Assembly: GCA_002354205.1 (NCBI GenBank)
Contig: DELD01000034.1
Location: 565 to 44,648 of the forward strand
DNA from: Micavibrio sp. UBA2705
Lineage (GTDB): Bacteria; Pseudomonadota; Alphaproteobacteria; Micavibrionales; Micavibrionaceae
Direction of reading: 5' to 3'
DNA length: 44,084 nt
The translations under genes and the position numbers were made by a program. Under the pieces are notes generated by a model. The model was given only the letters and a program-made list of their open reading frames with translations, ran no database searches and was not told the DNA's origin. This document shows, in pieces, positions 33,204 through 42,217 of this stretch (the stretch's first letter is position 1; each line of letters opens with the position of its first letter).

Positions 33204-33793
33204 ATCTGCTGCGCCAAGTACCTTACACGGGCAGAGAATACAGGAACGGCATCGTCCTCTTGAATATATCCACCATCTAATAAATAACGATTAAAAACAG
33301 CAAGGTCTGGGCTATTCGGCTCAGGGCGCACATCGCCTTTGCGATTCCAAAAAGGACGCGTTATCGGCATTGATACGCCAAATTGCCAAATCTGCCCTAA
33401 ATCCGTCTCTTGGCTTTTATACGCTACGCGCGCCATAGCGCCACGCTGCCGTAGATCGTCAACGATTTCAAAGCATAAGTCATTCGCCTTGCGGTTTTCC
33501 AGCAGGAATGCGCTTCGCGCGGTATCATCTTCGGGACCATAAGCCTTAATGCCCATATAAACGCTTGCGCAAAAAACGGCGCTAAGTATCGGTGTATAGA
33601 TATCATTACCAGCAATACGGCTATGGAGTAGCGGGCGTTTGTTATACCCCGTATTAAACGTTGGCAGCGCCGTTGATGATGCGGGAAAGTATATCTCTGA
33701 GAGCAATGTGAGGGGCGCAGATACTTGCGCTTCAAGCTTACGCCTGAACGCAGCATTGTGCTGATTTCTCAAAATGGCCGGTATATGCGACAT
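33200..33793 (-). CDS. Hypothetical protein, unknown family
   Basis: A protein of 197 residues from the ATG at 33793, which follows GGAG; an upstream TTG extension of seven codons is less likely. It has one moderately hydrophobic stretch (YTPILSAVFCASVYMGIKAY) that may be buried or a membrane segment, and otherwise soluble composition (TRPFWNRKGDVRPEPNSPDL). No motif or domain is recognised. It converges on the small membrane protein gene with overlapping stops and diverges from maeB. Confidence 0.6.
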   Translation of the reverse strand: MSHIPAILRNQHNAAFRRKLEAQVSAPLTLLSEIYFPASSTALPTFNTGYNKRPLLHSRIAGNDIYTPILSAVFCASVYMGIKAYGPEDDTARSAFLLENRKANDLCFEIVDDLRQRGAMARVAYKSQETDLGQIWQFGVSMPITRPFWNRKGDVRPEPNSPDLAVFNRYLLDGGYIQEDDAVPVFSARVRYLAQQI

Positions 33794-34028
33794 CGCGTCA
33801 ACGCTCCAAAGCAATAATTACACCACGATATATAGCGCACACCCCATGATTATGTCAAGGCATTGCGTTTTTTGTGCAGCCCAGCATAGAATTTTCCGTG
33901 TGAAAGCCAGCTATGCATAACTATCACTTGCTGCGCCCTTTGCCATTTGTTAAAAATTGCAGTGCTGAACGCTTTTCTAAGCGCAAGGTAATAGAGTGTT
34001 TAAACAAATAAAAGAGAGTCTTAAAAGC

Positions 34029-36356
34029 ATGAAAGACAATATTCGTGAAGCGGCCTTAGAATACCACAAATTCCCAACCCCAGGTAAAATCGCCATCGTC
34101 CCGACCAAAGCGATGGCGACGGCAAAAGACCTTGCGCTGGCTTATTCCCCCGGCGTTGCCGCTCCTTGTGAAGAGATCGCAAAAGACCCTTTAAAAGCGC
34201 TTGATTACACATCGCGCGGTAATTTGGTTGCCGTCATTACAAACGGCACAGCCGTTCTTGGTCTTGGCGCGATTGGCGCTTTGGCATCAAAGCCTGTGAT
34301 GGAAGGTAAATCCGTCCTGTTTAAAAAATTCGCTAATATTGATTCTGTTGATATTGAAATTGATGAACTTGATGTCGATAACTTTGTTGATACAGTTGCC
34401 CGCCTTGAGCCATCTTTTGGCGGCATTAACCTCGAAGACATCAAAGCGCCAGAATGTTTTGAAATTGAAGAACGCCTGCGCGAGCGTATGAATATTCCGG
34501 TTTTCCATGACGACCAGCACGGCACCGCGATTATTGTTGGCGCGGCTTTTACAAACTGGCTGCATTACACTGGGCGCGACATTAAGAACATCAAACTTGT
34601 TGCTTCTGGCGCTGGCGCGTCGGCCATAGCCTGCCTAACCCTGATCCATGAAATGGGGTTACCCAAAGAAAACATCATCGTCTGTGACCGTAACGGGCCT
34701 GTCTATAAAGGCCGCAACGAAGGCATGGATAAAGCGAAGGAAAAATTCGCCAATGATACAGATGCCCGCACATTAGACGACGCCATTGCTGGCGCTGACG
34801 TATTCCTCGGCCTATCTGGCCCTGGCGCGGTTAGCCAAGCGCAAATTGGCATGATGTCAAAAGCGCCGTTGGTGATGGCACTTGCCAACCCAACACCTGA
34901 AATTATGCCCGAAGAAGTCAAAGCCGTGCAACCAGAAGCGATTATCTGCACAGGGCGCTCTGACTTCCCAAACCAAGTGAACAACGTACTTTGTTTCCCG
35001 TTTATTTTCCGCGGCGCATTGGATGTTGGCGCAACAGCCATTAATGAAGCAATGAAAATTGCCTGCGTTAAAGCCATCGCCGAACTTGCCCGCAAAGAAG
35101 CGGACGCAGAAGTTGCGAGCGTTTATAGTGACGAGCAATTGGAATTCGGGCCTGAATACCTTATTCCTAAACCATTTGACCCGCGCCTGATCTCTGAACT
35201 GCCGATTAAGGTCGCGCAGGCCGCTATGGATACAGGCGTTGCAACGCGCCCTATTACCGATATGCTTGCATATAAAGAACATTTGGAATCGCATATCATT
35301 AAAACCAACATGGTAATGCGCCCGATTTTCAGCCGCGCAAAGCAAGACCCAAAACGCGTTGCTTATTGCGAAGGCGAAGAAGAAAAAATTCTACGTGCCG
35401 TGCAGACCGCAGTCGATGATGGCATTGCAAAACCTATTGTGATTGGTCGCCGCAGCGTCATTGAAATGCGTATCAAGAAATTGCGCCTACGCTTAGAAAT
35501 CGACAAAGACTTTGAGCTTTGCGACCCTGAAAGCGACCCGCGTTATCGCGATTACTGGACAACATATCATGAACTTTTGGAGCGACGCGGCGTAACGCCA
35601 GCCTATGCAAAAACAATTGTCCGTACCGATACAACGGTAATCGGCGCATTAATGCTGCACAAAGGCGATGCTGACGCGGTTATCTGCGGCGCTTATGGTC
35701 GCTTTAAAGACCATTTGCAACATGCACATGACATTATCGGCGTACATAAAGATGCAAAAACACTTTCTGCCCTCACGGCGCTGATTACCAATAAAAGCAC
35801 AATCTTTATCACTGACACCCATGTCAATGTAACGCCAACCGTTGAAGAATTGGTTGAAAATACGCTGCATGCAGCAGAAGAAGTACGCCGTTTTGGCATC
35901 GTCCCTAAAGTTGCGATGATTACCCATTCAAATTTCGGCAGCCGCGATAGCGAAAGCGCGCAGCGTATGGCAGAAGCGTGCCGCATCATCAAAGAAAAAG
36001 CCCCTGACTTACAAATTGATGGGGAAATGCATGCTGATGTCGCTCTGCGCCAAGCTATACGTGAGGAAGTTATGCCCCATTCAACGCTCAAAGAAGATGC
36101 AAATTTGCTGGTTATGCCAAACCTTGATGCGGCGAATGTTGGCCTGAACCTGACCAAAGCAATGACAGATGGCATTTCGATTGGCCCGCTGATATTAGGC
36201 GCGCGCCTACCTATTCATATTGTGACCCCTTCTATGTCGACACGCGGCATTATTAACATGACGGCGATGGCGACAATTTCAGCGCAAGTCGCCGAACAAA
36301 AGCGCGATAATATAGTGCAGGATACGCTGTTTAACAAATCACAGGCTATTGCCTAG
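34029..36356 (+). CDS. maeB: NADP-dependent malic enzyme with C-terminal phosphotransacetylase-like domain
   Basis: Decarboxylates malate to pyruvate with NADP reduction, linking the TCA cycle to gluconeogenesis and acetyl-CoA supply. The 775-residue form is the two-domain type. The malic part (about 1-430) has FPTPGKIAIVPTKA, LALAYSPGVAAPCEEI, NGTAVLGLGAIGALASKPVMEGK, FHDDQHGTAIIVGA and SGAGASAIACL. The PTA-like part (about 440-775) has ARAKQDPKRVAYCEGEEE, visible as DPKRVAYCEGEEE, and LPIHIVTPSMSTRGIINM. This domain is usually regulatory and not catalytic. The ATG is preferred over an upstream GTG because it starts the conserved EAALEYHKFP segment. An intrinsic terminator follows. Confidence 0.94.
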   Translation: MKDNIREAALEYHKFPTPGKIAIVPTKAMATAKDLALAYSPGVAAPCEEIAKDPLKALDYTSRGNLVAVITNGTAVLGLGAIGALASKPVMEGKSVLFKKFANIDSVDIEIDELDVDNFVDTVARLEPSFGGINLEDIKAPECFEIEERLRERMNIPVFHDDQHGTAIIVGAAFTNWLHYTGRDIKNIKLVASGAGASAIACLTLIHEMGLPKENIIVCDRNGPVYKGRNEGMDKAKEKFANDTDARTLDDAIAGADVFLGLSGPGAVSQAQIGMMSKAPLVMALANPTPEIMPEEVKAVQPEAIICTGRSDFPNQVNNVLCFPFIFRGALDVGATAINEAMKIACVKAIAELARKEADAEVASVYSDEQLEFGPEYLIPKPFDPRLISELPIKVAQAAMDTGVATRPITDMLAYKEHLESHIIKTNMVMRPIFSRAKQDPKRVAYCEGEEEKILRAVQTAVDDGIAKPIVIGRRSVIEMRIKKLRLRLEIDKDFELCDPESDPRYRDYWTTYHELLERRGVTPAYAKTIVRTDTTVIGALMLHKGDADAVICGAYGRFKDHLQHAHDIIGVHKDAKTLSALTALITNKSTIFITDTHVNVTPTVEELVENTLHAAEEVRRFGIVPKVAMITHSNFGSRDSESAQRMAEACRIIKEKAPDLQIDGEMHADVALRQAIREEVMPHSTLKEDANLLVMPNLDAANVGLNLTKAMTDGISIGPLILGARLPIHIVTPSMSTRGIINMTAMATISAQVAEQKRDNIVQDTLFNKSQAIA

Positions 36357-36382
36357 ATTTTAAGAAATCTAAATAATTTTTT

Positions 36383-36417
36383 AAGCCTTTCCCTATAGTT
36401 TAGGGGAAGGCTTTTTT
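36383..36417 (+). terminator. Intrinsic terminator after maeB
   Basis: An 11-base-pair stem AAGCCTTTCCC/GGGGAAGGCTT (36383-36393 with 36403-36413, one G-T pair) and a run of six T at 36412-36417, 27 bases past the stop. Confidence 0.92.
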
Positions 36418-36498
36418 CAATCCACTTGCGAAGTTTGATAAAAACTGCTACAACACTTGAGAAATAACCAACTAAAAATCATAAATTACAGGTACGGG

Positions 36499-37926
36499 AT
36501 GTCTCCAGACAGAAATCTTAACACAGATACTGCCGATGAAACTGCTGACGACACAAAGTCGGGGCAGGAAAACTCTCTATTCGGCCTGCAAGACGCGCAA
36601 GTAAAGGCCGTCACCGCATTGCTGCATGCAGGTAAAGATGCCCGCAAGCCGCTGCAAGGCCTGCTTGGTGAGATGAGCAATGCCGATATTGCTGAACTCG
36701 TTGCCAAGCTTCATAACGAACACCGCGAAGCCCTATTCGACCGTCATAGTCAAGATTTCGACCCGAACATGTATGCCGAGATCGAAACAGAAATTCTCTC
36801 TGACGTTATCGGCCTTATGCCGACCGAAGAAGCCGCCAACATTGTTGACGCACTTGACAGTGATGATGCGCTCGACCTTATTATTGCTCTTGAAGAAGAG
36901 CAACAAGATGAAATCATCCGTCAGCTTTCGGCGAAAACACGCCTAGAGCTAAAAGAAGGCATGAACTTCCCCGAAGATTCCGCCGGTCGTTTGATGCAAC
37001 GTGAATTTGTCGCGATCCCACAATTTTGGACCGTTGGCAAAACCATTGATTATTTACGCGCCGCATCGGATGAAATTCCCGATGAGTTCTTTGATATTTT
37101 CGTGATTACTCCGACCTATCACGTCGCAGGCGAAATTCCATTGAGCCGCCTGATTAAAGCGAAGCGTTCAGAAAAACTTGATAGCCTCACCCTTGATGAT
37201 ATTCACGCTATACCAGCGGATTCAGACCAAGAAGATGTCGCCCGCATTTTCCGCCGTGAAAACCTTTCTTCCGCCCCCGTTGTTGACAGCAGCGGGCGCC
37301 TTATTGGTGTGGTCACTGTTGATGATATTATTCACGTTATTGACGAAGAAGCCGAAGAAGATTTCTTGAAACTCGGTGGTATTGAGGAGGACGATTTATA
37401 TCGCGCTGTTCTTTCCACCACAAGCTCGCGTTTCCGCTGGCTCTTCCTTAACTTGCTGACGGCTATATTTGCGTCCCTTATTATTGCCTTATTTGAAACC
37501 ACCATTGATAAAATCGTCGCGCTTGCGATTTTGATGCCTATTGTGGCTTCTATGGGCGGAAATGCTGGCACGCAGGCGCTAACCGTTGCCGTGCGCGCCC
37601 TTGCCACAAAAGAACTATCACGCTCCAACACGCTGAGGATTATTTGGAAAGAAACCCTTGTCGGCTTTATTAACGGTGCGGTTTTCGCCGTACTCATCGG
37701 CTTTGCCGCGACATTATGGTTCCAAGATTACATGCTTGGCGGCGTAATTGCTGCCGCAATGATCATTAATCTGCTTGTCGCTGGCCTGTTTGGCGCAGGT
37801 ATTCCCGTTGTCCTTGACCGCCTAGGCTCTGACCCCGCTATCTCATCCACCGTGGTCTTAACGACCGCAACTGATGTTATCGGCTTCTTTGCTTTCCTAG
37901 GGCTTGCTTCACTATTCCTTGTTTAA
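36499..37926 (+). CDS. mgtE: Magnesium transporter MgtE
   Basis: A Mg2+ channel of the inner membrane whose cytoplasmic domains sense intracellular Mg2+. The 475 residues have an acidic N-terminal helical MgtE_N domain (NADIAELVAKLHNEHREALF, LMPTEEAANIVDAL), a CBS pair (VITPTYHVAGEIPLSRL; NLSSAPVVDSSGRLIGVVTVDDIIHVI), a connecting acidic helix, and five transmembrane segments with the conserved pore region MPIVASMGGNAGTQ. The ATG at 36499 is chosen over a TTG 14 codons upstream. It is followed after 28 bases by the penicillin-binding protein gene on the same strand. Confidence 0.95.
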   Translation: MSPDRNLNTDTADETADDTKSGQENSLFGLQDAQVKAVTALLHAGKDARKPLQGLLGEMSNADIAELVAKLHNEHREALFDRHSQDFDPNMYAEIETEILSDVIGLMPTEEAANIVDALDSDDALDLIIALEEEQQDEIIRQLSAKTRLELKEGMNFPEDSAGRLMQREFVAIPQFWTVGKTIDYLRAASDEIPDEFFDIFVITPTYHVAGEIPLSRLIKAKRSEKLDSLTLDDIHAIPADSDQEDVARIFRRENLSSAPVVDSSGRLIGVVTVDDIIHVIDEEAEEDFLKLGGIEEDDLYRAVLSTTSSRFRWLFLNLLTAIFASLIIALFETTIDKIVALAILMPIVASMGGNAGTQALTVAVRALATKELSRSNTLRIIWKETLVGFINGAVFAVLIGFAATLWFQDYMLGGVIAAAMIINLLVAGLFGAGIPVVLDRLGSDPAISSTVVLTTATDVIGFFAFLGLASLFLV

Positions 37927-37954
37927 ATAATAAGAATGTGGTTTAAACAAAATC

Positions 37955-39943
37955 ATGGTTAAAAAAGCAAAAAAGAAAACAACAAAAGTAACAAAGAAGA
38001 GCAAAAGCACAGCGAAGAAAAAGGCTGCGCGCCTTTCGCCATGGGCTATATTTGGCAAGCTTTTTAAATGGGGCTTTGTCTGCGGCCTATGGTGCGCATT
38101 AGCCGTTATTTTACTCACATTATGGTATGCGCGCGAACTGCCAGAGATCACAAAGAATGCTGAATTTGAGCATCGCGCCGCGATTACCATTTTAGCCAAC
38201 GACCAAAGCAAAATCACGCGCATAGGTGAATTAAAAGGTGTTAGCGTTCAGATACGCGACGTACCGGATTATGTGCGATTTGCAATTATATCGATTGAAG
38301 ACCGCCGTTTTTACACGCATTTCGGCATTGACCCCAAAGGCGTAGCCCGCGCAATCTACACCAAAATTTTCCGCGGCGGACGGCTTGCGGGCGGCTCAAC
38401 TCTTACCCAGCAACTGGCAAAAAACTTATTTTTAAGCCATGAGCGTAGCGTAAAACGTAAAATTCAAGAAGCCCTGCTCGCCCTTTGGCTTGAACGCACA
38501 TTGACCAAAGATGAAATTTTAAGCGCCTATATTAACCGTGTCTATTTCGGTGCAGGCAGTTACGGCATCGAAGCCGCCGCGCAAACTTATTTTAGTAAAT
38601 CAGCAACGGCCCTTAACCTAGGCGAAGCTGCGATTTTAGCGGGGCTTTTAAAAGCCCCTTCACGCTATGCACCGACCAATAATCTTGCCCTCGCCCAAAA
38701 GCGTGGCAGGCTTGTGCTAAACGCCATGGTCGAAGAAGGCTATATCACACAGACAGAATCTGAAATGCAGGCCGGCCTAAGCGTTACGCGCCCGAAGCCG
38801 CAGCCGATACAATCTGATAGTGGGCGTTATTTCGCCGATTGGATCATTAGCGAGGCCGCAAAGCTTGTTTCCATGCCTGAACAGCACATCATCATTGAAA
38901 CAACCCTTGACCCTGAACTGCAAAACGCATCACAATTTGCGCTGATTAATGCAACAAAGCGTTACGGCGAAGAAAAAGCATTCTCACAAGGCGCGACAAT
39001 CAGTCTTGGCACGGATGGCGCTGTCTATGCGATGGTTGGCGGCGTGAATTACCGACAAAGCCAGTTTAACCGCGCGACGCAGGCACAGCGATCCCCTGGC
39101 TCTGCCCTGAAACCATTTATATATTTAACCGCGCTTGAAAAAGGCTGGCAGCCTGATGATTTAATCCTTGATGGAGAAATCGTAGATGGCGAATATCGCC
39201 CTGAGAATTACGCGGGGCGTTTTTACGGTGAAGTCACGCTGAATGAAGCGTTGAGTAAATCAATGAATACCGCCGCCATTCGCCTGACGCTGGATGTTGG
39301 CATTGGCAATTTCATTAAAAAACTGCGCAAATTCGGTATTACATCACCGCTTAGCCGTGACCTATCTCTTGTCCTCGGTAGCTCTGGCGTATCTGCCATT
39401 GAACTGAGCGCCGCTTATGCCGCCTTGATGAATGAAGGCATTAAAGTTGAACCTTACGGCATAAAACGTATCCTGACAGATGAAGGCGTGATACTTTATG
39501 ACCGCAGCACAGAGCGTCATGTTAAACAGCGCGTCGCCAGAGAAAAATACGTCGAGCGCCTCAACCTTATGCTTGCCCATACCGTCCAATATGGCACAGG
39601 GCGCGGCGCGCAAATTGAAGGCATGAACACCTATGGCAAAACAGGCACTTCACAAGATTCGCGCGATGCATGGTTTGTTGGCTTTAACGCGGATATCACA
39701 AGCGCAGTATGGCTTGGTAATGATGACAATGCGCCCATGGACCATGTCACGGGCGGCGCTCTTCCTGCGCGGATTTGGAAAGAAATCATGACATCAACGC
39801 TGAGCGATAAAACGCCGCCAAGACCGAGTGTTAATAACGAGCCTTCAGGCTTTAGCGCTTTGATCCATAGCCTATTGGGCAGCCCAACCCCGCAGGCAGA
39901 TACAGCGTACCATCAAGCACCAAAACCGCAATATAACGAATAA
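37955..39943 (+). CDS. Class A penicillin-binding protein (PBP1A family)
   Basis: A bifunctional peptidoglycan synthase anchored in the inner membrane. The 662 residues begin with a Lys-rich cytoplasmic tail of about 27 residues and one membrane helix (33-57). The transglycosylase domain has Glu115-Asp116 in EDRRFYTHFG, GGSTLTQQLAKN at 146-157 and KDEILSAYINRVYFG. The transpeptidase domain has SALK (Ser383, Lys386), SMN at 436-438 and KTGTS at 562-566. All catalytic motifs are intact. It is shorter than E. coli PBP1A (850) because it lacks the inserted OB-like domain, a form common in alphaproteobacteria. Confidence 0.93.
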   Translation: MVKKAKKKTTKVTKKSKSTAKKKAARLSPWAIFGKLFKWGFVCGLWCALAVILLTLWYARELPEITKNAEFEHRAAITILANDQSKITRIGELKGVSVQIRDVPDYVRFAIISIEDRRFYTHFGIDPKGVARAIYTKIFRGGRLAGGSTLTQQLAKNLFLSHERSVKRKIQEALLALWLERTLTKDEILSAYINRVYFGAGSYGIEAAAQTYFSKSATALNLGEAAILAGLLKAPSRYAPTNNLALAQKRGRLVLNAMVEEGYITQTESEMQAGLSVTRPKPQPIQSDSGRYFADWIISEAAKLVSMPEQHIIIETTLDPELQNASQFALINATKRYGEEKAFSQGATISLGTDGAVYAMVGGVNYRQSQFNRATQAQRSPGSALKPFIYLTALEKGWQPDDLILDGEIVDGEYRPENYAGRFYGEVTLNEALSKSMNTAAIRLTLDVGIGNFIKKLRKFGITSPLSRDLSLVLGSSGVSAIELSAAYAALMNEGIKVEPYGIKRILTDEGVILYDRSTERHVKQRVAREKYVERLNLMLAHTVQYGTGRGAQIEGMNTYGKTGTSQDSRDAWFVGFNADITSAVWLGNDDNAPMDHVTGGALPARIWKEIMTSTLSDKTPPRPSVNNEPSGFSALIHSLLGSPTPQADTAYHQAPKPQYNE

Positions 39944-39975
39944 AAAAAAGCAGCAACCGATAAAGGCTGCTGCTT
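39942..39975 (-). terminator. Intrinsic terminator after the CtrA-box gene
   Basis: Stem AAGCAGC/GCTGCTT (39948-39954 with 39969-39975) followed on the minus strand by a run of T (39942-39949 complement). It serves the minus-strand gene at 40062 and overlaps the stop region of the PBP gene. Confidence 0.8.
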
Positions 39976-40061
39976 CAAAAATTATAGCACTGAAATTTAA
40001 GATTATTACATCATGTCACGGCGCTTAATTACCCGCGCCATTCATAATAGCCACAAAGCCC

Positions 40062-40517
40062 TTACAGTAAGTTTGTTGTAACCGCTTCGTCCATGATCTT
40101 ATACTCGCGCTTAAAGCTCGCAAATTTATCTTCGCCGATACTATCCCAATGCGCGTATAAATCCTGCAATGCTTGGCCTGCGCTGCCGTAATCCAGCGTG
40201 CTTCGTGTGCGGGCATTATCAGCGAACTCCAAGAACTCACTTGGGAAAGATAGGCGCGGGGCAAGCAGGCCTAAATCAAGCAATATGCGTGCAACTTGCG
40301 CATCCTGTAAATCCATCATATCTGCGGTGAACTGAATGGCAGAGAGAACCTTTACTTCCATGCGGCTATTAGCAACATAACGTAGGTGGCGCATAAAACG
40401 TGCGTAAATCTCCATATCGACTTTATCTTTAAGGTCAAGCGGCGGTAAAGGAAGAATTACGCTCTCTACTTTATTGTCGTTAGATTTAAATGTTTTTTCT
40501 GTTTTCTGGCTAGTCAT
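40062..40517 (-). CDS. Unknown protein preceded by a CtrA-type box
   Basis: A soluble, mostly helical protein of 151 residues starting at the ATG at 40517, which follows the strong site GGGAGG; an open frame runs 44 codons further upstream but without a better start. The central part (KVDMEIYARFMRHLRYVANS, VKVLSAIQFTADMMDLQDAQ) suggests a compact helical domain. I do not recognise a family. It is a single gene with its own terminator. The exact TTAA-N7-TTAA box 60 bases upstream suggests cell-cycle or motility-linked control by CtrA. Confidence 0.7.
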   Translation of the reverse strand: MTSQKTEKTFKSNDNKVESVILPLPPLDLKDKVDMEIYARFMRHLRYVANSRMEVKVLSAIQFTADMMDLQDAQVARILLDLGLLAPRLSFPSEFLEFADNARTRSTLDYGSAGQALQDLYAHWDSIGEDKFASFKREYKIMDEAVTTNLL

Positions 40518-40576
40518 ATTGGCCTCCCGTTCGTGGCTATTAACTTGTGCTGTAACTCCACCATGCCCGCTGTTAA

Positions 40577-40591
40577 TTAATAGAATCTTAA
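40577..40591. promoter_or_regulatory. CtrA-type box TTAA-N7-TTAA
   Basis: Exact CtrA consensus (TTAA-TAGAATC-TTAA), 60-74 bases before the start of the 151-residue unknown gene on the minus strand, where an activator bound near -35 would be expected. A further TTAA five bases beyond adds a partial second half-site. Confidence 0.6.
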
Positions 40592-40614
40592 CAGCGTTAA
40601 TATTTGCTCTAAAA

Positions 40615-40633
40615 CCCACTGTTACGCTGTGGG
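40615..40633. repeat. Inverted repeat CCCAC-N9-GTGGG
   Basis: A 5-base inverted repeat about 100 bases upstream of the 151-residue gene. It may be a second regulatory site, but the arms are short. Confidence 0.3.
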
Positions 40634-40740
40634 TAAGTGTTTTTAACATGTGTAGATAGTTTAAAAACGTCCATAAACGTATTAAGTTTCACCAACCGAT
40701 TCTTTCTGTGCAAACAGCTGTGCATATCTCACCCAGACAT

Positions 40741-40774
40741 AAAAAAACACGCCCCGTTGAGAGCGTGTTTTTAT
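40741..40774 (-). terminator. Intrinsic terminator after icd, probably bidirectional
   Basis: Ten-base-pair stem AAAAACACGC/GCGTGTTTTT (40743-40752 with 40763-40772, 10-base loop) flanked by A and T runs, 28 bases past the icd stop on the minus strand. Confidence 0.85.
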
Positions 40775-40800
40775 TATTGCTTATTTGTCGCAGAAGCCTA

Positions 40801-42024
40801 TTAAGCAGCCTTCTGCATTGCGCCTTCCAGCCCTTCGACAATTTTATCGAGGAAAGCTTGGGTGTTAAGATATGGCTGATTTTCGCCGACCAATATCGCA
40901 AGATCTTTGGTCATGAAGCCCGCCTCCACCGTATCAATGCACACTTTCTCTAGCCCCTCGGCGAAATCAATCAATGGCTGGTTGTTATCAAACTTACCGC
41001 GATATTTAAGGCCGCGTGTCCATGCGAAAATTGACGCAATTGGGTTGGTTGATGTTTCTTTACCCTGCTCATGCAGGCGGAAGTGACGCGTTACTGTGCC
41101 GTGTGCGGCCTCAGCTTCGACTGTGTTGCCGTCTGGCGTCATTAATACAGATGTCATTAGGCCAAGTGAGCCAAAGCCTTGTGCGACGATGTCAGACTGT
41201 ACATCACCATCATAGTTCTTACATGCCCAAACAAATCCGCCGCTCCATTTAATCGCGCAGGCGACCATGTCATCAATCAGGCGATGTTCATAAGTTAAGC
41301 CCTTTGCATCAAATTGCTCTTTAAACTCTGCATCAAAGACTTCTTGGAACAAATCTTTGAAACGTCCGTCATAGGCTTTCAAGATCGTGTTCTTGGTTGA
41401 CATGTACACAGGATATTCACGCTGCAAGCCATAGTTAAAGCAAGAACGTGCAAAACCTTTAATACTGTCATCAAGGTTATACATCCCCATCGCTACGCCA
41501 GGGCCATCGAAATTAAAGATTTCCATTTCCTGCGGCGCGCTGCCATCTTCTGGAGTATAGGTCATCGTTAAACGCCCAGCGCCCGGAATTTTAACATCCG
41601 TTGCGCGGTATTGGTCACCAAAAGCATGACGACCAATAACAATTGGCTGCGTCCAGCCCGGGACGTAACGCGGCACATTGTCGCAAATAATCGGTTCACG
41701 GAAAACAGTGCCGCCGATGATATTACGGATTGTACCATTGGGCGAACGCCACATTTTTTTCAGGCCAAATTCTTCAACGCGACCTTCATCAGGTGTAATC
41801 GTTGCGCATTTTACGCCAACGCCATGTTCTTTAATCGCGTTCGCCGCGTCAATTGTAATTTGGTCATCCGTTTCATCACGTGACTGGATCGACAAATCAT
41901 AATATTTAAGGTCCACATCAACATAAGGCAAAATCAGCTTCGTCTTAATGAAGTCCCATATAATACGGGTCATTTCGTCGCCATCTACCTCAACGATAGG
42001 ATTATCAACTTTAATTTTACGCAT
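40801..42024 (-). CDS. icd: NADP-dependent isocitrate dehydrogenase, eukaryote-like subfamily
   Basis: Oxidises isocitrate to 2-oxoglutarate in the TCA cycle, yielding NADPH. The 407-residue chain belongs to the dimeric type found in eukaryotes and many alphaproteobacteria, not the E. coli type. It shows VEVDGDEMTRIIWDFIK, KCATITPDEGRVEEFGLKKMW, SPNGTIRNIIGGTVFREPI, WTQPIVIGRHAFGDQYRATD, the metal-binding region IDDMVACAIKWSGGFVWACKNYDGDVQSD (visible as DDMVACAIKWSGGF) and AAHGTVTRHFR. The cofactor-binding segment HGTVTRHF is the NADP type. GGGAG precedes the ATG. It is monocistronic, with a terminator downstream. Confidence 0.97.
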   Translation of the reverse strand: MRKIKVDNPIVEVDGDEMTRIIWDFIKTKLILPYVDVDLKYYDLSIQSRDETDDQITIDAANAIKEHGVGVKCATITPDEGRVEEFGLKKMWRSPNGTIRNIIGGTVFREPIICDNVPRYVPGWTQPIVIGRHAFGDQYRATDVKIPGAGRLTMTYTPEDGSAPQEMEIFNFDGPGVAMGMYNLDDSIKGFARSCFNYGLQREYPVYMSTKNTILKAYDGRFKDLFQEVFDAEFKEQFDAKGLTYEHRLIDDMVACAIKWSGGFVWACKNYDGDVQSDIVAQGFGSLGLMTSVLMTPDGNTVEAEAAHGTVTRHFRLHEQGKETSTNPIASIFAWTRGLKYRGKFDNNQPLIDFAEGLEKVCIDTVEAGFMTKDLAILVGENQPYLNTQAFLDKIVEGLEGAMQKAA

Positions 42025-42205
42025 GTAACCGTGCTCCCTTTGTGCATATCTTTCAAATGAGCAGATATTATGAGCTTATTTCCGCAAAGATCAAGATACC
42101 GCCCCCACTTCGTGCACAGCACAAGATCAACACAGTTAAAGCAAGCGGCGGAACATTTAAAAGCACATGACGGCAATTTATGTGGTTTCAAGTTGCAAAC
42201 TAGCA

Positions 42206-42211
42206 TATAAT
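42206..42211 (+). promoter_or_regulatory. TATAAT -10 element implying a leaderless transcript
   Basis: A perfect TATAAT whose end is six bases before the ATG at 42218, so transcription would begin at or next to the start codon. No ribosome-binding site precedes the gene. The -35 region is not convincing. Confidence 0.4.
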
Positions 42212-42217
42212 TTCACC

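Noticed and set aside
34857..35345. Minus-strand frame inside maeB
   Set aside because: Antisense to the malic enzyme's conserved core; no independent start signal.
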